From assembly GCF_025215075.1 (NCBI RefSeq), contig NZ_JAOBTH010000028.1, positions 62,001 to 126,000 on the forward strand: a DNA stretch of 64,000 nt, written 5' to 3'. Below, piece by piece: positions 42,356-49,662 of this stretch. The notes beneath the pieces are model-generated. The model made no database searches, was not told the DNA's origin, and saw only the letters and a list, made by a program, of their open reading frames with translations. Position 1 is the stretch's first letter. Every line of letters starts with the position of its first letter. The DNA is from Tenacibaculum haliotis. Lineage in GTDB: Bacteria > Bacteroidota > Bacteroidia > Flavobacteriales > Flavobacteriaceae. Both the position numbers and the translations under genes were made by a program.

Positions 42356-43396
42356 TTAGTCTAAATTAAATCCCCATTTCTTTAATGGATTGTATGCTAA
42401 ACTCCCGTTTAAAACTTCTAACGGGCTCTCGAAGTTATTGGTAAATAAACTACCAGTTCCTAAACCTTGTGGCAATTTAGTGTTTAAAACATGCGTCCAT
42501 TGTGCAATAGCGTTTAACCCAATATTACTTTCTAATGCTGACGTAATCCAATTATCGGCATTGTATTTTTTGGCTATAGAAATCCACTCTTCACCGCCTT
42601 TAAATCCGCCTACTAAACTCGGTTTTAAGATAATGTATTGTGGTTGTATGGTTTGGATGCATTTTTCTTTTTCTTCGGATGTAAAAACACCTATCAACTC
42701 TTCGTCTAATGCAATTGGCAATGGTGTATTTTCACACAAAGCTGCCATTTCTTGCCATTGACCTTGTTTTATAGGTTGTTCGATTGAATGTATATCTAAT
42801 TCAGACAATCGGTGTAATTTCTCTAAAGCATTTTTTGGTGTAAATCCGCCATTTGCATCTACGCGCAAAGTAATTTCTTTTGATGAAAACTCATTTCGTA
42901 TAGATTTTAACAAATTGATTTCTGTATCAAAATCGATTGCGCCAATTTTCATTTTTATTGTTGAAAATCCTTGTTGTAATTTATCTTTTATTTGCTGCTG
43001 CATAAAAGATTTATCGCCCATCCAAATTAATCCGTTGATGGATATATTTTGTTTTCCTTTTGTAAAATCTGATGGGAATAATTCAAACGGTTTTTTTGCT
43101 TCTAACGATAAAAATGCTTGTTCTAATCCGAATTGAATACTTGGATAATGAATCGTTTCTGCCAATAAATTTATTAAACCCAAATTAATATTTTGACAAA
43201 CCCATTTTAGCTTCTCTTCGTAATTTGGTGTGTCATCAATACTTAATCCTCTAAACAATCCGCATTCTCCAAAACCTTGTTTGTTATCTTTTGATAACTT
43301 TATAAACCAATTTTCTTTGGTTTTTAAAACACCGCGAGATGTTCCGCTAGCTTGTTTAAAATTAAGAATGTGTTTATGATATGTTGCTGTTATCAT
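42356..43396 (-). CDS. menC: o-Succinylbenzoate synthase
   Basis: Enolase-superfamily dehydratase of the menaquinone pathway that converts SHCHC to o-succinylbenzoate. Catalytic lysine pair in TIKMKIGAIDF (K-x-K near residue 146-148), metal ligands D in LRVDANGGF (about 177), E in SIEQPIKQG (about 204), D in IALDEELIG (about 230), and the base K in YIILKPSLVGGF (about 254). At 346 residues it is typical for the Bacteroidota type. It is within the menA-SRPBCC-menC-CPBP-menE gene order on the minus strand. A dispersed repeat fills the upstream gap. Confidence 0.93.
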   Translation of the reverse strand: MITATYHKHILNFKQASGTSRGVLKTKENWFIKLSKDNKQGFGECGLFRGLSIDDTPNYEEKLKWVCQNINLGLINLLAETIHYPSIQFGLEQAFLSLEAKKPFELFPSDFTKGKQNISINGLIWMGDKSFMQQQIKDKLQQGFSTIKMKIGAIDFDTEINLLKSIRNEFSSKEITLRVDANGGFTPKNALEKLHRLSELDIHSIEQPIKQGQWQEMAALCENTPLPIALDEELIGVFTSEEKEKCIQTIQPQYIILKPSLVGGFKGGEEWISIAKKYNADNWITSALESNIGLNAIAQWTHVLNTKLPQGLGTGSLFTNNFESPLEVLNGSLAYNPLKKWGFNLD

Positions 43397-43415
43397 TTTA
43401 ACCGATTATTGGTTT

Positions 43416-43491
43416 GCGTTAGGGATTGCAATGAAAATCCTTTTGTGAGGCACGAGCAAAAGATTGTAATGTAAAGCCCGCTCGAACGCCC
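43416..43491. repeat. Dispersed flavobacterial intergenic element, copy 2
   Basis: GCGTTAGGGATTG (43416-43428) to AAAGCCCGCTCGAACGCCC (43473-43491), 76 bases; the simple form of the element at 15626-15754. Confidence 0.75.
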
Positions 43492-43497
43492 AAAAAA

Positions 43498-44010
43498 TTA
43501 TTTTTCTAGCGTTGTTTTTAATTGATTCATATAGCCTAAACTTAATTCTTTAAAGGTTCCTTTAAAATAAGGAAACAAGCAAGCGGTCATATATGATTTG
43601 CTATTTATACTACAATTTTGAACTATTTTGGTTTTGTTTCCGTTGGCGATAAAGTTAAAATCATCTGTTTTTATCATTTGATCTGAATCGAACTTATAGG
43701 TAATTTTTTGATTCGGAATATAAGCCGTGATTTTCTGAATCATTTTTATTTCTTGTCCGTTATTTATCGCAGTAACAGTATAAGTGCTTCCTACCATTCC
43801 TGATTTTTCTTCGATTGGCTCTATCGATTTAATATCTGGCAACCAATTTTTCATTAAATCGACATTGGCTACGTTTTCGAAAACTTCATTTATTGGCTTA
43901 TCTATTTCTATTTCGGCAGTATAAGTAACCTCGGTAATAACCACTCCTGTTAGTAAAAACATGATTACCAAAGCGGAAACGATTCCTAAAATTATCTTTA
44001 TTGTTTTCAT
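43498..44010 (-). CDS. SRPBCC-family protein (polyketide cyclase/START-like)
   Basis: 170 residues with one N-terminal membrane helix (about 5-25) followed by a START/Bet v1-like domain: the opening EIDKPINEVFENVANVDLMKNW (in parts) and LPDIKSIEPIEEKSGMVGSTYTVTA are typical, as is the helix at the C-terminal end. Such proteins bind hydrophobic ligands; the ligand and role here are unknown. It lies 29 bases after menA and before menC on the same strand, so a hydrophobic quinone-related ligand is conceivable but unproven. Confidence 0.75.
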   Translation of the reverse strand: MKTIKIILGIVSALVIMFLLTGVVITEVTYTAEIEIDKPINEVFENVANVDLMKNWLPDIKSIEPIEEKSGMVGSTYTVTAINNGQEIKMIQKITAYIPNQKITYKFDSDQMIKTDDFNFIANGNKTKIVQNCSINSKSYMTACLFPYFKGTFKELSLGYMNQLKTTLEK

Positions 44011-44039
44011 AATTGTTCTTTTAAAATTGTTTTTTCTGT

Positions 44040-44987
44040 TTACAAGATATTACCCAATCCGAATAGTATTGCAAATAAGAATGTACTTAATGCTACTTTT
44101 TTTAATTCGCCATCTAACAGTACTTCTTCTTTATTTTTATACACAAATATGAAGTGTTTTACTATTGGTATATAGGCTATTAAAAATAAGAATTGCATTG
44201 GTGAATAATATGTTAATACAACAAATATTAATGCAAACAAAAATGAGGTAATAATTAAAGAGTAATGGTACAATTTTGAAGATTTTGCTCCTATTTTAAC
44301 AACCAAGGTATTTTTACCAACCTTTGCATCATTTACTCTATCGCGCATATTGTTTAAGTTTAAAACCGCTGTACTTAATAAACCTATTGTAATAGCAGGT
44401 AAAAAAATAATTAAATTTAAACTCTTTGTATATAAAAAATAGGTTCCTACAACAGCTAATAACCCGAAGAAAACGAACACAAAAATATCGCCAAAACCGC
44501 TATAACCATAAGCCGATTTGCCTACGGTGTATTTAATTGCTGCAACGATTGATGTGACTCCTAACAAGAAGAAAATTACTGAATATAAAAAATTGTCTCC
44601 TCCGAAAGAAACATAAATAAGCAAAAGGGCAATTACCAAAGTTATTGCTCCGGTAACGATCATTGCCGTTTTCATTTGTTTTGGCGTAATTGCGCCCGAT
44701 GAAACCATACGAGCTTCCCCTTCTCTATTATCGTCAGTTCCTTTTACACCATCTCCGTAATCATTCGCAAAGTTTGATAAAACCTGAAAACCGATGGTTG
44801 TTAGGATTGCTAGCCAGAAAATTAAATAGTTTTTTTCATTCAAAAAATCAACATCTAAAAGCCCGTCAAATTCAATCTCTTGTATAAGAGGGACTGAAAA
44901 ATTTGCTAAAAAAGCCCCTACTACAATTCCTGAAATAGATAATGGTAAGGTTCGTAAACGTGCTGCTTTTATATAGTTTTTTATCAT
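44040..44987 (-). CDS. menA: 1,4-dihydroxy-2-naphthoate polyprenyltransferase
   Basis: Membrane prenyltransferase that attaches the isoprenoid tail to DHNA in menaquinone synthesis. About nine membrane helices. The aspartate-rich catalytic loop is NFANDYGDGVKGTDDNREGEA (in parts, residues about 71-92) and the second is VLNLNNMRDRVNDAKVGKNT (about 210-229). 315 residues is usual. It follows the two Fe-S genes on the same strand with a 94-base gap that holds an inverted pair of palindromic repeats, so a separate transcript is likely. Confidence 0.95.
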   Translation of the reverse strand: MIKNYIKAARLRTLPLSISGIVVGAFLANFSVPLIQEIEFDGLLDVDFLNEKNYLIFWLAILTTIGFQVLSNFANDYGDGVKGTDDNREGEARMVSSGAITPKQMKTAMIVTGAITLVIALLLIYVSFGGDNFLYSVIFFLLGVTSIVAAIKYTVGKSAYGYSGFGDIFVFVFFGLLAVVGTYFLYTKSLNLIIFLPAITIGLLSTAVLNLNNMRDRVNDAKVGKNTLVVKIGAKSSKLYHYSLIITSFLFALIFVVLTYYSPMQFLFLIAYIPIVKHFIFVYKNKEEVLLDGELKKVALSTFLFAILFGLGNIL

Positions 44988-45006
44988 TTTAAATTTTGAT
45001 TAAAAC

Positions 45007-45062
45007 CTCTCGACTGCGCTCGAGAAGACCTATTTTGGTGTCTGTTCGAGCGCAGTCGAGAA
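45007..45062. repeat. Large inverted pair of dispersed palindromes upstream of menA
   Basis: CTCTCGACTGCGCTCGAGAA (45007-45026) and GTTCGAGCGCAGTCGAGAAT (45043-45062) are inverted copies of one unit. They can fold into a long hairpin between the Fe-S gene and menA. Confidence 0.7.
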
Positions 45063-45081
45063 TTATTTGCTATACTTTATT

Positions 45082-45861
45082 TTATAAATTATTTGCTTCT
45101 GCAATTAGCTCGGCAATATCTTTTACAACTACTTGATCTTCTTTCATCTTAAACTTTACACCATCTGTCATCATTGTGTTACAATAAGGACATCCGGTTG
45201 CGATGATTTGCGGATTGGTTTCTAAAGCATCTTGCGTACGCAGCAAATTAATATCCATGGCTCCTTTTTCTGGCTCCTTAAACATTTGTGCTCCACCAGC
45301 TCCACAACATAAAGCGGTAGATTTACTACGCTTCATCTCTGTCATTTTAACACCCAAACTACGAATTAAGTCTCTTGGACTTTCATATACATCGTTTGCG
45401 CGACCTAAATAACAAGGATCGTGATAGGTTACTCGTTTTCCTTTTAAATTAGCGTCATCTATAGCTAAACGACCATCACTTATTAATTTACTAATAAACT
45501 GTGTGTGGTGATATACCTCATATTTACCTCCCAATCCTGGATATTCATTTTTTAATGTATTAAATGAATGTGGATCACAGGTAACTATTGTTTTTACTTC
45601 GTATGCATTTAAAATTTCGATGTTTGTCATTGCTTGCATTTGAAACAAAAACTCGTTTCCTGCACGCTTAGCAGCATCACCAGTTGAACTTTCTTCAGTA
45701 CCTAACACAGCAAAATCTACACCTGCTGTATTTAATATTTTTACAAACGATTTGGTTATTTTCTTTGCTCTATCATCATAACTTCCAGCTGCTCCTACCC
45801 AAAACAACACTTCTGGTTGTTTTCCTTGAGCCATCATATCTGCCATTGTTGGTACGTTCAT
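45082..45861 (-). CDS. (Fe-S)-binding CCG-domain protein with a degenerate first cluster site
   Basis: Soluble partner of the membrane Fe-S protein upstream; both belong to the heterodisulfide-reductase-like group (GlpC, LutA, HdrB/D). The C-terminal CCG domain is intact: HDPCYLGR (about 148-155), TALCCGAGGAQMF (about 182-194) and ATGCPYCNTMM. The N-terminal CCG domain retains the fold (LFWVGAAGSYDDRA, RAGNEFLFQMQAM, TCDPHSFNTLKNEY), but the positions where relatives have cysteines read Ala, Ser and CDPHS, so only one cysteine remains. The probable role is electron transfer from an ETF or quinol to menaquinone; the second cluster seems lost. Confidence 0.82.
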   Translation of the reverse strand: MNVPTMADMMAQGKQPEVLFWVGAAGSYDDRAKKITKSFVKILNTAGVDFAVLGTEESSTGDAAKRAGNEFLFQMQAMTNIEILNAYEVKTIVTCDPHSFNTLKNEYPGLGGKYEVYHHTQFISKLISDGRLAIDDANLKGKRVTYHDPCYLGRANDVYESPRDLIRSLGVKMTEMKRSKSTALCCGAGGAQMFKEPEKGAMDINLLRTQDALETNPQIIATGCPYCNTMMTDGVKFKMKEDQVVVKDIAELIAEANNL

Positions 45862-45900
45862 AATTTTATGTTTTTTAATTGATATGCTTTTTTTCTAAAT

Positions 45901-45951
45901 ATTCTCGATACAATTTTTCTTCATTCTTCAGAAAAATCACTCGAATTGACA
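45901..45951 (-). repeat. Palindromic repeat homologous to 15664-15714, opposite orientation
   Basis: TTCTCGATACAA (45902-45913) ... TCGAATTGACA (45941-45951) between the two Fe-S genes. Confidence 0.65.
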
Positions 45952-45960
45952 ATTACTAGA

Positions 45961-47280
45961 TTAATCTTCGTCTTTCCAGTTTAATCTGTCTTGTTGGCTA
46001 TACTGCCAAGGTGCTCCGTTATTTTCGATATTGGTCATCATTGCATTCAACTCTTGTGGAGCTGCTGATTCTTCCATCACTAAATAACGACGCATTTCCA
46101 TAATAATAGATAAGGGATCAATACCAATCGGACATTCTTGCACACAAGCATTACAACTTGTACATGCCCATAATTCTTCTGGAGAAATATAATCGTTTAA
46201 TAATTGCTTTCCGTCATCTTTAAATACACCGTTGTTTGCATCAATGTTTTTCCCTACCTCTTCTAAACGATCTCGGGTATCCATCATGATTTTACGAGGC
46301 GATAATTCTTTACCTGTTAAGTTCGCAGGACAAGAAGATGTACATCGTCCGCACTCTGTACACGTATAGGCGTTCATTAACTGCACCCAGTTTAAATCGG
46401 TAACATCCGAAGCACCAAACTTTGCTGGCACTTCCTCTTCTGCTCCTTCTTCTGGCATTGCATACGGATCGGCATCTGGATCCATCATCATTTTTACTTC
46501 ATTCGTAACAGCTTCTAGGTTATTAAACTGTCCTTTTGGCTTTAAATTCGCGAAAAATGTATTTGGAAAAGCTAATAAAATATGTAAATGCTTAGAGTAG
46601 TATAAATAGTTTAAGAAAATTAAAATTCCTATAATATGTACCCACCAAGCCGATTTTTCTATAGTGTGTAAAGCTTCTGGTGAAAAATCAGAAAACCAAG
46701 GAGCTATAAATTGAGAAATGACATTTCCTGCTCCCGCTTCTTGAAAAGTAGTATCTGTAGCATTCATTACTAAGAATAACGACATTAAAACCATTTCGAA
46801 ATATAAAATAATGTTTCCATCATTTTTTGGCCAGCCTGTCATTTCTTTACTCCAAAAACGTTTTACTTTTTCGATATTTCTACGCAACCAAAAAATAATA
46901 ACTGCTACAAAAACTAAGGCTGCTAAAATTTCGAAATTAGCAATTAAAAATCCGTAAATAGCGTCACCTAAAATTGGTTGAAAAACACGATGTGTACCAA
47001 ACAAACCGTCAATAACGATTTCTAACATTTCGATATTAATCAAAATAAAACCAACATAAACAACTACGTGTAAAATTCCAGAAACTGGGCGACGTACCAT
47101 TTTATATTGACCTAAGGCTATTTTAGCCATGTTTTTCCAACGTTCAGGTTTTCTATCCGTTCTGTCTATATCTTTTCCTAATTTTATATTTCGGACAAGT
47201 TTTCGAACATTCATTACAAAAAATCCAATTCCTGCAATTAAGATAAATGCAAATAAGATATTTGGTAGGTATTTCTCCAT
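45961..47280 (-). CDS. Membrane 4Fe-4S dicluster oxidoreductase subunit
   Basis: 439 residues. The N-terminal half has about five to six membrane helices (residues about 5-245), like the NarI/HdrE-type quinone-side module. The C-terminal half carries two [4Fe-4S] motifs, CTECGRCTSSCP (about 311-322) and CTSCNACVQECPIG (about 374-387). With the following gene it makes a split version of the GlpC/EtfQO-like or HdrDE-like reductase that passes electrons to menaquinone. It is 99 bases upstream of its soluble partner, and a palindromic repeat lies in that gap. The electron donor is not known. Confidence 0.85.
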   Translation of the reverse strand: MEKYLPNILFAFILIAGIGFFVMNVRKLVRNIKLGKDIDRTDRKPERWKNMAKIALGQYKMVRRPVSGILHVVVYVGFILINIEMLEIVIDGLFGTHRVFQPILGDAIYGFLIANFEILAALVFVAVIIFWLRRNIEKVKRFWSKEMTGWPKNDGNIILYFEMVLMSLFLVMNATDTTFQEAGAGNVISQFIAPWFSDFSPEALHTIEKSAWWVHIIGILIFLNYLYYSKHLHILLAFPNTFFANLKPKGQFNNLEAVTNEVKMMMDPDADPYAMPEEGAEEEVPAKFGASDVTDLNWVQLMNAYTCTECGRCTSSCPANLTGKELSPRKIMMDTRDRLEEVGKNIDANNGVFKDDGKQLLNDYISPEELWACTSCNACVQECPIGIDPLSIIMEMRRYLVMEESAAPQELNAMMTNIENNGAPWQYSQQDRLNWKDED

Positions 47281-47324
47281 CGTTCTTTAAGTATTAAGTT
47301 CTGTTAGTTTTTAATAATTATAAG

Positions 47325-48290
47325 TTACTTCGTACTTACATTTTTAGTATTACTTTCTTCATTATATGGTTTTGCTTTTTTACCAAATAATGAAAAATGA
47401 ACAAATCGTTTTGGATTTAATTTCATTTCACGTAACAACTCTTCCATTTCTTTAGAGGCACTGGTTAAGTTTGTGTACATTTTATCGTCGGTCATTAACT
47501 TACCTAAAGTTCCTTTACCAGCTTTCATATTTGCTAGCAAACCATTTACGTTTGTTAATGTTGATTCTAACTTTTTAACTGTTTCACCTAAATTAGCTTC
47601 TGCTAAATCATTAGATATTTTAGAAAAATTATCTGTAATTTTTTTAGCATTATTAAGTGTTGAATCTATAGTTACTTTATTGTTTACTAACAAAATATTT
47701 ACGGATGATAATGTTTTGCGAACATCATAAATAGTACCTTCTAAACCAATAATACTTCTATTTAAACTTTTACGTGATTTTTTATCTAAAATCTCATTAA
47801 AGCCTATTAGTAAAGAATCGGCTCCGACTAATACTTTTTCTAGTTTAGATTGAATAGGATTTAGTTTTTCTCCTACAGATGAAAAAAGATCAGATTCAAC
47901 TTCTCCCTTTAAATAATCTCCAGAAACAGCTGTTTCGGCATCATATTTAGGAACAATTGCTAAGTTTTGCCCCCCCATTAAACTAGCCGAATAAATTTTA
48001 GCTATACTGTTTTTAGAGAATTTAAAATCGTTGTCTAACGATATTTCGACTAATAAAACTCCTTTTTTTTCAGGAGTTGAATTGAATGATATATCAGAAA
48101 TTTTACCAACTTTTAAACCGTTTATAGTAACTAAACTGGCGGTATTTAATCCATTAATATTTTTGTATTCAACAAAGAATTTTCTGCTACTACCATTAAA
48201 CAAATCTTGCCCTTTTAAGAAATTGTATCCCCAAATAAATAAGACAATAATTACTATTGCAACAATCCCCGTTTTAAGTTCTTTCGACAT
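47325..48290 (-). CDS. MCE/MlaD-family lipid-transport protein
   Basis: Periplasmic substrate-binding subunit of an MCE lipid transporter. An N-terminal membrane helix (about 9-24) anchors the protein; the MlaD domain follows (FFVEYKNINGLNTASLVTING at about 38-58 in parts, VGKISDISFN, SLMGGQNLAIVP). The C-terminal half has long helices with coiled-coil character (LEGTIYDVRKTLSS, LEKVLVGADSLLIGFNEI), used by MlaD to build hexameric tubes. At 321 residues it fits. No permease or ATPase gene is adjacent, but an amidase gene precedes it by 64 bases on the same strand. Confidence 0.9.
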   Translation of the reverse strand: MSKELKTGIVAIVIIVLFIWGYNFLKGQDLFNGSSRKFFVEYKNINGLNTASLVTINGLKVGKISDISFNSTPEKKGVLLVEISLDNDFKFSKNSIAKIYSASLMGGQNLAIVPKYDAETAVSGDYLKGEVESDLFSSVGEKLNPIQSKLEKVLVGADSLLIGFNEILDKKSRKSLNRSIIGLEGTIYDVRKTLSSVNILLVNNKVTIDSTLNNAKKITDNFSKISNDLAEANLGETVKKLESTLTNVNGLLANMKAGKGTLGKLMTDDKMYTNLTSASKEMEELLREMKLNPKRFVHFSLFGKKAKPYNEESNTKNVSTK

Positions 48291-48354
48291 ATAAAAAAAT
48301 TATAGCACGAAAATAGTAATAATTTTGACAGTATAAATATAGAACCCCTCTAAA

Positions 48355-49572
48355 TTAACGGTTTTTCAATGCTTCTTTTATAGAAATTTTTTGTCCGTTT
48401 TTAAAAGCAACAACCCAAGCATCTTTATAACCGATATTTCTAACCGTTATTAAAGTCTTTTTTATTTCTGAAAAACTAGAAGAATTACCGTAGTAGTATT
48501 TATGATAACCGCCAATAAACATGGTCGTTGTATTCTTTAACCCTTTGAAATTAAAATTACTTCCGTCCAATTTCTTTTTTGATGCAGCAATTTGAACTTT
48601 AAAAACAACACCTGTAACTACTTTTTTAACCACTGGTTTTTTTACTGGTGGCTTAATCTTTGCAACTACCTTTTTAGTAGGTATTGATTTTTTAATTACC
48701 TTATTGGTAGGCTTCTTAACTATTTTCTTAGGTATTTTTTTTGTTACTACTTTTGCAACAACACCTACTTGAACTGTATTTAGTTTTAATCTGTTTACAT
48801 ATTTTTTTATGGCATCAGCAATTGCTTTAGCCATTTTTATTTGTCCAGATCTTGTATTTAAAAACTTACCCTCTTTTTTATTAGTTAAAAAACCTAATTC
48901 TATTAAAACACTCGGCATAACCGTTTCTCTTAATACTAAAAAATTAGCTTGTTTTACTTTTCTATTAACTCTTTTTAAGGACACAAAATTACTCTGAATA
49001 AAACTCGCAATACCTAAACTATTATCTAAATTCTCTTCTTGAAGCACAGATAAACCAATAACTGATTCTGGTGAATTAGGATCGTAGTCATAATTTTGTT
49101 TATAATTATCTTCTAATAAAATTACAGAATTTTCTCGCTTTGATATCTCTAAATTCTCTTTATTTCCACTTAAACCTAAAACAAATGTTCCTGCTCCGTT
49201 TGGTTCTGACTTATGGAATGCATCACAATGAATAGAAACAAATAAATCTGCTTTTTTATCATTTGCTATTTTTGCTCGATTGTGTAATTCAACAAAAACA
49301 TTAGTCTTTCTCGTATACACAACATTAACATCTCTTGCTGTTAATAGTTCTTTTCCTACATCCAAAGCAATTCTTAATGCTACTTTGGCTTCTTTATATC
49401 CGTTTCCGATATTACCAGGGTCTTTTCCTCCGTGACCTGCATCTAAAACAATTGTATATTTCTTCTGTGCGGAAAGTGTCGTTGTAAACCCCAATAACAT
49501 ACATATTGTGGTTAAAAATAAAAAATAACTTTTCAAGTGATTATATTTACGTAATTTTAAGAATTGCATCAA
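48355..49572 (-). CDS. N-acetylmuramoyl-L-alanine amidase with SPOR-like end
   Basis: Periplasmic zinc amidase (Amidase_3) that separates peptide stems from glycan during division. Signal peptide about 1-35. The catalytic domain runs from about 36: IVLDAGHGGKDPGNIG with the zinc His (H47), GYKEAKVALRIALDV, HNRAKIANDKKADLFVSIHCDA (in parts) with the second His, and VLIELGFLTNKKEG with the Glu. A Lys/Pro/Val-rich linker (about 275-320) leads to a C-terminal domain with VVFKVQIAASKKKL, typical of SPOR domains that bind denuded glycan. At 405 residues it is complete. It is divergent from lptD. Confidence 0.93.
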   Translation of the reverse strand: MMQFLKLRKYNHLKSYFLFLTTICMLLGFTTTLSAQKKYTIVLDAGHGGKDPGNIGNGYKEAKVALRIALDVGKELLTARDVNVVYTRKTNVFVELHNRAKIANDKKADLFVSIHCDAFHKSEPNGAGTFVLGLSGNKENLEISKRENSVILLEDNYKQNYDYDPNSPESVIGLSVLQEENLDNSLGIASFIQSNFVSLKRVNRKVKQANFLVLRETVMPSVLIELGFLTNKKEGKFLNTRSGQIKMAKAIADAIKKYVNRLKLNTVQVGVVAKVVTKKIPKKIVKKPTNKVIKKSIPTKKVVAKIKPPVKKPVVKKVVTGVVFKVQIAASKKKLDGSNFNFKGLKNTTTMFIGGYHKYYYGNSSSFSEIKKTLITVRNIGYKDAWVVAFKNGQKISIKEALKNR

Positions 49573-49662
49573 TAAAATTTAACTATTTTTGGATTTTATA
49601 TTTAGGCATTCAAATAGTACGCCAAAGTTTTTAAATATAACACAAAAATAGTATTTATAACA

